From assembly GCA_965199585.1 (NCBI GenBank), contig CBDASI010000002.1, positions 3,472,001-3,536,000 of the forward strand: a stretch of DNA of 64,000 bases. Reading direction: 5' to 3'. Of the stretch, positions 56,014-63,587 are shown in pieces. The stretch comes from JAVVHH01 sp965199585 (GTDB lineage: Bacteria; Pseudomonadota; Alphaproteobacteria; Acetobacterales; Acetobacteraceae). The notes beneath the pieces are model-generated. The model made no database searches and was not told the DNA's origin. It worked only from the letters and a program-made list of their open reading frames with translations. The position numbers and the translations under genes are program-made. Position 1 is the first letter of the stretch. Every line of letters starts with the position of its first letter.

Positions 56014-57245
56014 GCTGGATCTCCGCCGGCGCGCAGGACGGCGCGGCATTTGATGAAGGTGTCGGGACCGCCGAACGCACCGGCCTTGGTGATGACCGCC
56101 AGGCGGCGGCTGCCCTCGGTCAGCGAGAGCGGAACACCCGGCTCGACCTCGCCGACTAGGTGTAGCCCGTCCATACCGAAGGCCTGCAACACGGCGCGCG
56201 CGGTCTCGCCACCGGCCGAGACCAGGGCGCCGACCCGCGCGGCATACGGAGCGACCAACTCGGCCAACGCACGGCAAAGCGCCGGGCCTTCGGACAGGGT
56301 GAGCGCCGCCTCGCTCCCGAGCACGACGGCGACGTCGCGCCCCGACCCCAGTGCCGCGTCGAGCGCCGCCTGCTGCAGCGCCCAGCGCGGGTCGCCCGAT
56401 CCGGCGCGCAGTACTGCTGGCGCTATGCTGACGAGGTCCATATCGCCGTCCCGCTCGAGCCGCACGATTTGCTCGCGCGAGATGCGGGAGGCGCTGCCCA
56501 CCACGAACAGGATAGGGCCCTCGACCGGGGACATGCCGATCGCCGCCGCGTGCCCGCGCAACCCGGCCGCGCCGGGAAGGCAGCGCGCCAACCCCGCCGA
56601 GCCGGCCCAGATCCCAGCCCGGCCCAGCGCGATGGAGGCTGCGGCGATCGCGTCGAGATCCGCCTCGGTGACCGCGTCGCACACCACCCCGTCGCCATTC
56701 GCCGCCGCGTGCGCGACCGAAGCCGCCAGCGTCGGGCCGCGCACGGCCTCGAGCGTGAGATGCGCCGTTCGCAACCCGGCTCGCTCCAGCATCTCGGGAA
56801 CGTGCGCGCGATGCAGCATCTCCTCGCGCTGCCAGATCTCGGTCGCCTCGAGCGGCGTGCCGTGCAGGAGCTGTAGGCCGCCGACAGTGGTGCGGCCGGT
56901 GGCGGGGAAGGCCGGCGCCATGACGATGAAGGCCGGGCCGGTCTCGCGCCGGGCGCGCAACATGGCGGCGAGCTCGGCCCCGACATGGCCGCGCAAGGTC
57001 GAATCCAGCTTCTTGAACAGCAGTCGGGTCAAGGCGCCATAGCGCCGGGTCAGGTCGCCGATGACCTGCGCCGCCTCGGTCTCGGTGCGCCCGCGCGTGT
57101 CGGCGTCGATGGACAACACGTCGGCGTCCGGCGCATCGGCGCGGTCGCCCAGGATCACGACCGCATCAAGCCCGGCCTGCACGCAGGCGATGCCACAATC
57201 GGCGGCGCCGGACAGATCGTCGGCGATGATCACCAAGTCGGGCAT
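56010..57245 (-). CDS. dtnK: Four-carbon acid sugar kinase (DtnK/DUF1537 family)
   Basis: 411 residues. The DUF1537 N-terminal motif IIADDLSGAADCG (about 6-18) and FKKLDSTLRGHVG (about 80) are followed by the C-terminal nucleotide-binding part with LVSAGGETARAVL and TKAGAFGGPDTF. Family members phosphorylate D-threonate, D-erythronate or related tetronates at the 4-hydroxyl. The product is the substrate of the PdxA2-type dehydrogenase encoded immediately downstream (ATGA overlap). Upstream it overlaps sco1 in the same way, so it shares an mRNA with copper genes, which is unexpected. Confidence 0.88.
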   Translation of the reverse strand: MPDLVIIADDLSGAADCGIACVQAGLDAVVILGDRADAPDADVLSIDADTRGRTETEAAQVIGDLTRRYGALTRLLFKKLDSTLRGHVGAELAAMLRARRETGPAFIVMAPAFPATGRTTVGGLQLLHGTPLEATEIWQREEMLHRAHVPEMLERAGLRTAHLTLEAVRGPTLAASVAHAAANGDGVVCDAVTEADLDAIAAASIALGRAGIWAGSAGLARCLPGAAGLRGHAAAIGMSPVEGPILFVVGSASRISREQIVRLERDGDMDLVSIAPAVLRAGSGDPRWALQQAALDAALGSGRDVAVVLGSEAALTLSEGPALCRALAELVAPYAARVGALVSAGGETARAVLQAFGMDGLHLVGEVEPGVPLSLTEGSRRLAVITKAGAFGGPDTFIKCRAVLRAGGDPA

Positions 57246-57856
57246 CAGCCCTGCTTGATCATCCCAGCGAGGTCGCGCGCGATGCCGCCGGGCCCCTGAT
57301 CGGCGCGGACGATGCCCAAGAAACCCCCGTCGGGACCCATGACGTAAAGCACCGAGCTATGATCCATCGTGTAGTCCTGCGCGCCCGCCTCCTGATGCCG
57401 GGCATAGTAGACATGGTACTTCTTCGCCACGGCGGCGATCTCGTCCGGGGTGCCGGTCAGGCCCTCGATGCGGGGGCTGAACGCCGTCACGTAGGTCCGC
57501 ATGACGGCCGGGGTATCGCGGGCCGGATCGATGGTGATGAACAGCGGCTGCACGCGGTCCGCCTTGGCCCCGAGCGTGTCGAGCGCCTGGGCGACGTCGG
57601 CGAGCGTCGTCGGACACACATCCGGACAGAACGTGTAGCCGAAATAGACCAGCAGGTATTTGCCGCGCAGGTCGGCGGCGGTGACCGTCTTGCCGTTGCC
57701 GTTGGTCAGCGTGAAGGCGCCTCCGACGGCAGTGGCCTGCGAGTCCGGCGCGGGAGCCGGGCGGCCGGTGAGCAGCAGCGCGAGGGCGCCCGCGAGAAGC
57801 ACGGCGGCGACCGCGCTGACGATCAGCGGCAGGAGCTTGGAGGGTCTAGTCGCCAT
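57245..57856 (-). CDS. sco1: SCO1/SenC-family copper chaperone for cytochrome oxidase
   Basis: 203 residues. A single N-terminal membrane anchor (LLPLIVSAVAAVLLAGALALLL) is followed by a thioredoxin-like periplasmic domain. The copper site is FCPDVCP (Cys77, Cys81) and the distal His in YTMDHSS. It delivers copper to, or reduces, the CuA centre of cytochrome c oxidase. ATG 57856. The start overlaps the copD-cytochrome gene by 11 bases, and the stop overlaps dtnK by 1 base (ATGA), so all four genes form one translationally coupled unit. Confidence 0.93.
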   Translation of the reverse strand: MATRPSKLLPLIVSAVAAVLLAGALALLLTGRPAPAPDSQATAVGGAFTLTNGNGKTVTAADLRGKYLLVYFGYTFCPDVCPTTLADVAQALDTLGAKADRVQPLFITIDPARDTPAVMRTYVTAFSPRIEGLTGTPDEIAAVAKKYHVYYARHQEAGAQDYTMDHSSVLYVMGPDGGFLGIVRADQGPGGIARDLAGMIKQG

Positions 57857-59681
57857 GGTGGTGATGACTTTCAGAGCCGCCGGCGAGCGGATTGGTGCAG
57901 ATCTCCTGCACCAGCGCGGCCAGGAGGGCGGGCGAGAGGGTGCCGGGCGCGGAGGAGCGCATCCAGCCATTCGGGTCGATCAGCAGCTCCGATCCGGCCG
58001 GGTCGGCGCCGAGCACGACGGCATAGGCCTGCGCGACGGCCGGGTCGGTCGTGGCGCAGCCCGGCCCCGAGGCGCCGACCGTGATGGTGGTGACGGCCGG
58101 GTCGTCCAGCGGCGTCGCCGGGACCGCGCCGGCGAACACGAGGCGCACGGCGCGGCCGCGCAGCGCGGCCAGGGTCAGCCGCCGCCCGTCCGGGCAAGAC
58201 GCGGTCAGCTCGGGGGCGGCCAGCGGAACCGGCCAGGCGCCGGTCGCGCGCTCGGCGAGGCCGGCATTGTTGGCGCGGACGAAGTCGATCAGCGCCCAGC
58301 GGTCGTCGACCGACAGGGCCTCGCCGAAGCCCGGCATCGCCGGGCTGCCGTCCGGCGCCTCGATCCCATGCGTCAGCCACCAGAACATCTCCCCGTCCGT
58401 ATGACCCCAGAGATGCGCGGCGGTGAGGTCGGCGGGCGGCACTGGCAGCGAGCCGGCCAGCCGGCCGTCGCCATGGCCGGCCGCGCCGTGACACGCGGCG
58501 CAGTGCTCGGGGAACAGCGCCGCACCGTGCACGATGGAGGTCGCGGCGAACTCGCTCGGCGACCGGTAGAAGCTCGTCGGCGTGGCCGGCACGAACAGCA
58601 GGCGCAGGTCCGGTACCGCCCACCAGGCGGCCAGGGCCATGACCCCGAACGCCACCGGCCGCCAGCGCCGCACCGCGAGCGACAGCGCCAGCAGCAGCCC
58701 CGCCGCCGCCAACTCCGCCAGCGCGACGACGACGATCTGCTTGAACTCCGGGTCCTCCCCGACCGTCACCAGGCTGGGCTGGACCGCGAACGGCCACAGC
58801 GGCTGCTCGTGCAGCGATGGCGGCAGGTTACTCAGCACCGCGGCCGCCACGACGACGGCGAGGCCGACGCCGCTCTGCACCGCGATGCTGCCGACCAGGG
58901 TGCGCTTGGCTCGCGCGGGGTCGCCGTGCAGCAGGGCCGGCGCGAGACGATACCGGTTGGCCAACGCGAAGGCGACCAGCGCGCCGAACAGGCTCAACTT
59001 GCCCAGCGCGATCCAGCCATAGGCGGTGCCGATCAGGCCCGGGATGCTGGCGATCAACCCCCAGCCCTGGAATCCGGCGGTGACCACCATCGCCACCACG
59101 CACACCTTGCCGAGCGGCGAAAACCAGCGCGCCGCTGCGGCTCCCGTCTTCGGCGGCGCCCGGCACACCACCAGCAATAACGGCAGCAGCCCGCCGAGCC
59201 AGGCGCCCGCCGCCCATAAATGCATCAGGTCGGAGAGCAGCAGCAGGCTCAGGCCGGGCTGCATCGAGATGGCGTGGCTATGGCCGCCCTGCAGCGTCAG
59301 CGCCGCCAAGCTGAAGGCGAAGGCGAGGCGTGGGCGTGGGCGTGACGACGCGGGCAGAATCGCGGCAAGCGCCAGCATTTGCAGCAGGAGAACATGACCG
59401 AACGCAGTCTGCGCGAGCACGGTCGGCACCGCCCGCACCGCCGCCGCGAGAGTGCCTGCGCTCGCCAGGTCGGCAGATTGCGCTACGAGCCACAGGCCGG
59501 CCCCGAGCAGCGCGACGACGCTGCTCAGACGCACCGCGCTCCGCACATCCGAGCGGACGCGAGCGGCGACGCCGGCCTCGGCCCGCTGCAACGCCCGCGG
59601 CAGCACGACGACGCTGAAGGCAAGCGCGCCGAACGCACTGAGATCGCCGCCCACGGCCAGCGCGCGCGCCAGCGACAGCAT
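57846..59681 (-). CDS. CopD-domain / cytochrome c / thioredoxin-like fusion, membrane copper-handling protein
   Basis: 611 residues from ATG 59681 (AAGGCGGAG upstream; ATG 59711 is also in frame). The N-terminal two thirds carry about eight to nine helices of the CopD copper-import domain (LSDLMHLWAAGAWLGGLLPLL, with conserved His). A mono-haem cytochrome c domain follows (HCAACHG haem site, PAMPGFGEALSVDD as axial-Met region). Last comes a thioredoxin-like domain (TASCPDGRRLTLAALRGRAVRLVFAG, without CxxC) and a SHHHHGD tail. The combination suggests copper uptake or insertion linked to electron transfer. First gene of the minus-strand unit. Confidence 0.82.
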   Translation of the reverse strand: MLSLARALAVGGDLSAFGALAFSVVVLPRALQRAEAGVAARVRSDVRSAVRLSSVVALLGAGLWLVAQSADLASAGTLAAAVRAVPTVLAQTAFGHVLLLQMLALAAILPASSRPRPRLAFAFSLAALTLQGGHSHAISMQPGLSLLLLSDLMHLWAAGAWLGGLLPLLLVVCRAPPKTGAAAARWFSPLGKVCVVAMVVTAGFQGWGLIASIPGLIGTAYGWIALGKLSLFGALVAFALANRYRLAPALLHGDPARAKRTLVGSIAVQSGVGLAVVVAAAVLSNLPPSLHEQPLWPFAVQPSLVTVGEDPEFKQIVVVALAELAAAGLLLALSLAVRRWRPVAFGVMALAAWWAVPDLRLLFVPATPTSFYRSPSEFAATSIVHGAALFPEHCAACHGAAGHGDGRLAGSLPVPPADLTAAHLWGHTDGEMFWWLTHGIEAPDGSPAMPGFGEALSVDDRWALIDFVRANNAGLAERATGAWPVPLAAPELTASCPDGRRLTLAALRGRAVRLVFAGAVPATPLDDPAVTTITVGASGPGCATTDPAVAQAYAVVLGADPAGSELLIDPNGWMRSSAPGTLSPALLAALVQEICTNPLAGGSESHHHHGD

Positions 59682-59746
59682 CGCTCCGCCTTCGGGGCTG
59701 AACGGGATCATGGCGACCGGGTTGGGGCGTGGAGCATCGGCGCCAT

Positions 59747-59776
59747 CGCGTAGTCCCGCAAGGGAAGGTCGGTCAA
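59747..59776 (-). promoter_or_regulatory. Candidate MerR-type (copper) promoter of the copD-sco1 operon
   Basis: On the minus strand TTGACC (59776-59771) is followed by an 18-base spacer beginning GACCTTCCC and including the dyad TCCC-TTGC-GGGA (59765-59754), then TACGCG. The arrangement recalls CueR/HmrR promoters, where a dyad sits in an over-long spacer, and ACCTTCC matches a half-site. The -10 and second half-site are poor. No merR gene is visible in the window. Confidence 0.3.
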
Positions 59777-59820
59777 CACGCGCCCTTGTCGGCGCACCGG
59801 GCGCGCGGTAGCACCCCGCC

Positions 59821-60207
59821 ATGATGGCGCCATCCGCGATGCGCAGTTCGACGAGGGGAGTGCCCGGCCTGTTACTGGCCGCGCTGTTCCTGGCCGTGCG
59901 TCTGCTGGCCTCGTCGATGGCGATGGCCGCGCCCGGGCCCGACGCCCTCGCCGGCGCCGCCGGGTTCTGCCACTCCGGCCCGGACGACGATGCGCCGCAG
60001 GCGCCGGCGCACGACCATGAATGCCTGGTCTGCCCGGCGTGTCACCTCGTCGGTCATGCGGGCCTGCCCGTGCCGGCCCCGGCGCTGCTGCTGCTCGCGC
60101 TCGGCGGCGACATCGGCCGGGCGTCCGCCGCGCCGACGGCGACCGGGCCGCCGCACCGGCCGCGCGTGTCCGCGCAACCGACGGGACCTCCGACCGCCTC
60201 GATCTGA
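59821..60207 (+). CDS. DUF2946-like secreted or membrane cysteine-rich protein
   Basis: 128 residues. An N-terminal hydrophobic segment (VPGLLLAALFLAVRLLASSMAMA) is followed by a loop with CHSGPDDD and HDHECLVCPACH, i.e. a C-x2-C-x2-C-H cluster near several His, then a second hydrophobic stretch (ALLLLALGG). This pattern matches the DUF2946 family often found beside PCu(A)C, CopC and CopD genes and thought to handle metal. It opens the plus-strand copper unit, divergent from copD. Start ATG 59821 or 59824. Confidence 0.65.
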   Translation: MMAPSAMRSSTRGVPGLLLAALFLAVRLLASSMAMAAPGPDALAGAAGFCHSGPDDDAPQAPAHDHECLVCPACHLVGHAGLPVPAPALLLLALGGDIGRASAAPTATGPPHRPRVSAQPTGPPTASI

Positions 60208-60271
60208 CCGCCATGACGCGGCGCGCTTCGGCGCGGCCGTACCGTCATCCCGTCCGTTCGAGGAGACCACC

Positions 60272-60754
60272 GTGTTCCAATGTAAAAGAGTATTGCCGCT
60301 CGCCGCATTCCTGCTGGCCGGCACCCAGGCGTTCGCCGGCGAGATCGTCGCCGAGCATCCCTGGTCGCGCGCCACCCCGCCCGGCGCCAGCACCGGCGCC
60401 GTCTATGTCACGCTCGTGAGCAAGGACGGTGATCGGCTGGTCGGCGCGACCTCGCCGGCCGCCGGCGGCGCGAGCGTCCACGACATGACGATGGACGGCA
60501 ACATCATGCGCATGCGCGAGGTGGTCGGTGGCCTGGCGCTGCCGCCGGGCAAGGCGGTCACGCTGCAGCCCGGCGGCTACCACATCATGCTGACCGGTCT
60601 GAAGGCGCCGCTGAAGCGGGGCGAGACCGTGGCGCTCCACCTCACCTTCGCCAACGCGCCGCCGCTCGACATCGTCGCCCCGGTCGCCGGCATCGGCGCT
60701 GCCTCTGCACCTGGCGCCACCCCCAGCCCGGCCATGCCGGGCATGAAGATGTAA
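60272..60754 (+). CDS. Periplasmic copper chaperone PCu(A)C
   Basis: 160 residues from GTG 60272, with AGGAG 7 bases upstream. After a Sec signal (LPLAAFLLAGTQAFA), the mature protein starts EIVAEHPWSRATPPGASTGA. The copper site HDM-x10-M-x21-HxM is present as HDMTMDG, then MRMREVV and GYHIMLTG, with Met-rich PAMPGMKM at the end. PCu(A)C carries Cu(I) to Sco1 or directly to the CuA site. It lies 64 bases after the DUF2946-like gene and 4 bases before copC. Confidence 0.92.
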   Translation: MFQCKRVLPLAAFLLAGTQAFAGEIVAEHPWSRATPPGASTGAVYVTLVSKDGDRLVGATSPAAGGASVHDMTMDGNIMRMREVVGGLALPPGKAVTLQPGGYHIMLTGLKAPLKRGETVALHLTFANAPPLDIVAPVAGIGAASAPGATPSPAMPGMKM

Positions 60755-60758
60755 TCAG

Positions 60759-61136
60759 ATGGACACCCGCATGAACCGTATCGCCCTCCCGCTCGTCGCT
60801 GCTGCCGCCCTGCTCGGCACGGCCAGCGTAGCCTTCGCCCACGCCCATCTGCGCAGCGCCGACCCGGCCGTCGACAGCACGGTCGCCGCCGCACCCAAGG
60901 AAGTGACCATCACCTTCTCCGAAGCCGTCGAGCCCGGCTTCAGCAGCATCGAGGTCCAGGACGGCAGCGGCAAACGCGTGGACGACGGCAAGCCCCACAC
61001 CGCGGCGTCGGACGGCAAGCTGCTCAGCGTCGGCCTGAGCACGCTGGCGCCGGGCACCTACACCGTCACCTGGCACGCCACCGCGGTCGACACCCACAAG
61101 ACCGACGGCAAGTTCACCTTCACCGTCAAGCCGTAA
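60759..61136 (+). CDS. copC: Periplasmic copper-binding protein CopC
   Basis: 125 residues. A signal peptide ends at VAFA, leaving HAHLRSADPAVDSTV as the mature start, with the N-terminal His that forms the Cu(II) site. The cupredoxin-like fold continues through VTITFSEAVEPGFSSIEV to YTVTWHATAVDTHKTDGKF, with further His. Copper-binding in the periplasm, partner of CopD-type importers. ATG 60759 is used; ATG 60771 is an alternative. Last gene of its unit; a strong hairpin follows. Confidence 0.92.
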   Translation: MDTRMNRIALPLVAAAALLGTASVAFAHAHLRSADPAVDSTVAAAPKEVTITFSEAVEPGFSSIEVQDGSGKRVDDGKPHTAASDGKLLSVGLSTLAPGTYTVTWHATAVDTHKTDGKFTFTVKP

Positions 61137-61148
61137 GCCTCAGCCTCC

Positions 61149-61175
61149 ACGAGGCCGAGCCCAGCTCGGCCTCGT
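61149..61175. terminator. Strong bidirectional stem-loop between copC and the Uma2-like gene
   Basis: ACGAGGCCGAGC pairs perfectly with GCTCGGCCTCGT (12 base pairs) around a CCA loop. It lies between convergent genes, 13 bases after the copC stop and 5 bases beyond the Uma2-like stop, so it probably ends both transcripts even without a long U-tract. Confidence 0.75.
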
Positions 61176-61179
61176 CCGC

Positions 61180-61764
61180 TCACTCCTTGCCTGGCCGCTC
61201 CGGCAGGACGGCGAATTCGTAGATCTCGGCCATCGGCAGGCTGATGCCCACACTGGTGAGCTCGATGCTCGCCTCGGCGCCGCCCGCTACGGCGAAGGAC
61301 CAGGTGCCGTCGGCAGTACGCCGGTAGATGTGGGCGGCCATCTCGTCCTGATAAAGTTCGACGATCTCCTCCACGCCCTCGACGATCTGGAGATCGCCGC
61401 GCTTGCGGTCGCGCGCGCGCCAGGCGCGGATTTCGGAGGGCGACACTACCTCGAACAGAATACGGGGATGCTCGCCACACCGGATCGTGACATCGAGGAT
61501 CCGCGCTGTGTTGCGCTGGCGCGTGCGCGGCACGGACCCGCTGCCCGACTCGGGGCAGCAGCCATCGTCACGGCCTCGCATCCGTGTCACGAGCGCACCG
61601 AGCAGCCCCGACAGGATGGCGGCATGCTCAGGGCTCGGCGCGGCAGCAGCCACGACCTCGCCATCGACGAGTTCATAGCGCCAGGCGTCGCCGAATTCGT
61701 GCTGATCGGTTTGGAGGAATTCATCCGCGTCCCAAAGCTTGCCCGTCCGCTCCGCGACATCCAT
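61180..61764 (-). CDS. Uma2-family (DUF820, PD-(D/E)XK-like) protein
   Basis: 194 residues from ATG 61764. YELVDGEVVAAAAPSPEHAAILSGL at about 30 is the opening of the Uma2 fold. ARILDVTIRC and ILFEVVSPSE supply the Asp and Glu of the nuclease-like core. A lysine further on (RDRKRGDLQ) is in the place of the usual K. Uma2 proteins are abundant putative restriction-endonuclease-fold enzymes of unknown role, common in cyanobacteria and also in proteobacteria. It is not next to a methylase or toxin partner. Confidence 0.85.
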   Translation of the reverse strand: MDVAERTGKLWDADEFLQTDQHEFGDAWRYELVDGEVVAAAAPSPEHAAILSGLLGALVTRMRGRDDGCCPESGSGSVPRTRQRNTARILDVTIRCGEHPRILFEVVSPSEIRAWRARDRKRGDLQIVEGVEEIVELYQDEMAAHIYRRTADGTWSFAVAGGAEASIELTSVGISLPMAEIYEFAVLPERPGKE

Positions 61765-61826
61765 CGCGTCAGTATGCGCGCGCGCCGATCCACACGCCAA
61801 CGCTTCTCCGGCGAGCCCCCGCTCTC

Positions 61827-62627
61827 TCAATAGACGATTGGCCCGCGTACGCCGCCACCGACGTCGATGGCGCTGCCGTTGATCGATGCCGACCGCGTCG
61901 AAGCCAGGAACGCGATCACCTGCGCCACATCGTCGGAGGTGGGCAGCCGGCCGAGCAGCAGGCTTGAAGCCATGTCGGCCTCGACCTGCGTGGCGGTGCG
62001 CCCCTCCTTGGCCGCGCGCGCCGCGAGCATCGCGTCCACCTTCTCCGTCCGCGTCAGACCCGGATGCACCGTGTTCACCGTGATCCCGGTGCCGCCCAGC
62101 TCGTCGGCCAGGTTCTTGCTCAGCGCCGTCACCGCGACGTTGCGGATGGTGCCCACGAGGTCGCCGGTGCGCCGCGCGCCGAGGCCGCTGATATTGATGA
62201 TCCGTCCCCAGCCCGCCCGGCGCATGCCCGGCAGCAGCGCGTGCGTCATGCGCAGGTAGCCCATCACCTTGGTGTCCATATGGCGCTGCATCGACTCCCA
62301 CGCCGTCTCCGACGCCGCCGGCACGGCCGCCTGCCCCGCCGGTGCAGCTGCGCAGTTGACCAGGATCTGCGCTCCACCGAACGCTTGCTCCACCGACGCT
62401 GCCATCGCGGCGACGGCGGCATCGTCGGTGGTGTCCGCCGCGACCCCAAGCGTCGGGCGGCCGGATGCCGCGCCGAGGTCCCGAGCCACCGTCACCGCCT
62501 CGCCCTCGGTGCGCGAGACCAGCACGACGCTGGCGCCCTCGCCCGCCAACACCCGCGCCGCCGCCAGCCCGATGCCGCGCGTGCCTCCTGTGATGACGGC
62601 GACCTTGCCGGTGAGATCGAGATCCAT
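61827..62627 (-). CDS. Short-chain dehydrogenase/reductase-fold protein with degenerate active site
   Basis: 266 residues. The cofactor motif TGGTRGIG (about 14-21) and VNCAAAP (NAG-like) are those of a classical NAD(P)-dependent SDR, as is the C-terminal NTVHPGLTRTE. The catalytic Ser-Tyr-Lys is absent: the serine position reads NISGLG, and the segment expected to hold YxxxK reads VGTIRNVAVTAL, with no Tyr and no Lys. A group of proteins with this NVAV(x)AL(S/T)KNLADEL form exists in other bacteria, so it is probably not a damaged gene. Function unknown. Confidence 0.85.
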   Translation of the reverse strand: MDLDLTGKVAVITGGTRGIGLAAARVLAGEGASVVLVSRTEGEAVTVARDLGAASGRPTLGVAADTTDDAAVAAMAASVEQAFGGAQILVNCAAAPAGQAAVPAASETAWESMQRHMDTKVMGYLRMTHALLPGMRRAGWGRIINISGLGARRTGDLVGTIRNVAVTALSKNLADELGGTGITVNTVHPGLTRTEKVDAMLAARAAKEGRTATQVEADMASSLLLGRLPTSDDVAQVIAFLASTRSASINGSAIDVGGGVRGPIVY

Positions 62628-62758
62628 GGTCGTGTTCCCCCTTTAACGTCAGGCGAGCATGCCGCCATTGTCACCGGACTGCCACCAACGGCGTCGCGAT
62701 CATGCGCGTAACGGCTGCGGATCGAGGCTGCGGCTTACCCAGGCGGAGCGGGCGTGGC

Positions 62759-63520
62759 ATGTCACGGTTCGCAATCCACCGCTCGGGCCGTCTCATGCCA
62801 TCCTCTCGCGCGATCTGGTTCGCCGTCGCCTGCCTCGCCATCCATCCTGCTCGAGCCGCGATGGTGCCCCCGTCCGTGCTGCCGGGTCTCGGCCCGGGTG
62901 CGGCGCGGACCGTGGTCGATGCCAACCGCCTCCCCTGGCGCGGCGTCGTGCGCGTGCAGACGGAGATCGGCATGCACTGCACCGGCGCGCTGATCGGGCC
63001 GCGCCAGGTGCTGACCGCGGCGCACTGCCTGCTCGGCCGCGGCACGGGCCGGCTGGTGCAGCCGGGCTCCATCCACGTCCTCACCGGCTACGACCATGGC
63101 GACTACGCAGGTCACGCCCGCGCCGTCACCGTCGAAACCGGCCAGCGCCTGCCGACCGTGCGGCCCGACGCCGATTGGGCGCTGCTGACGATCGACACCG
63201 CGCTCGGCACGGCCGACCGCGTCCTCCCCGTCCTCCGGCAACCGCCCGCGATCGGCACGCCCGTCATGCTCGGCGGTTTCGAGCAGGATCGCGCGCAGGT
63301 CATCGTCGCCGACGTCGCCTGCGCCATCGTCGCCGAAATTCACGCGGGCGAGGCCACGATGTTGCAACATTCCTGCGCCGGTACGCGCGGGGTGAGTGGG
63401 GCGCCGCTGCTGGCGCAGGCACCCGGTCAGGGCTGGGGCATCGTCGGCGTCGCCTCGGTCGCCGGCGTCGGCGTCGCGGGTGGCTATGCCGTGCCGGCGG
63501 CCAGCCTCCCGGCCCCGTGA
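62759..63520 (+). CDS. Secreted trypsin-like serine protease (S1 family)
   Basis: 253 residues from ATG 62759 (ATGs at 62702 and 62795 are alternatives). A signal peptide is seen around AIWFAVACLAIHPARAA. The triad is His89 in LTAAHC, Asp139 in PDADWALL and Ser213 in GVSGAPLL, where trypsins usually have GDSGGP. Cysteines at 74/90 and 188/206 look set for the usual disulfides. This is the compact bacterial group of trypsin-like proteases (YdgD-like). Divergent from the SDR gene. No inhibitor or substrate is suggested by context. Confidence 0.85.
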   Translation: MSRFAIHRSGRLMPSSRAIWFAVACLAIHPARAAMVPPSVLPGLGPGAARTVVDANRLPWRGVVRVQTEIGMHCTGALIGPRQVLTAAHCLLGRGTGRLVQPGSIHVLTGYDHGDYAGHARAVTVETGQRLPTVRPDADWALLTIDTALGTADRVLPVLRQPPAIGTPVMLGGFEQDRAQVIVADVACAIVAEIHAGEATMLQHSCAGTRGVSGAPLLAQAPGQGWGIVGVASVAGVGVAGGYAVPAASLPAP

Positions 63521-63587
63521 GAATGGGGCTTGACGCCGGCTCGCCGAGGCGGTGCCTGGCCTGACATCAGCACATCGGAACACCGCC

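Noticed and set aside
55441..57042. 533-codon plus-strand frame over pdxA2 and dtnK
   Set aside because: Both minus-strand genes have complete family motifs; this frame has none.
57660..59180. 506-codon plus-strand frame over sco1 and copD
   Set aside because: Low-complexity Arg/Gly/Ala sequence opposite clear copper genes.
61180..61764. Uma2-like gene as half of a toxin or restriction system
   Set aside because: No partner antitoxin, methylase or regulator is adjacent; the neighbours are a terminator and an SDR gene.
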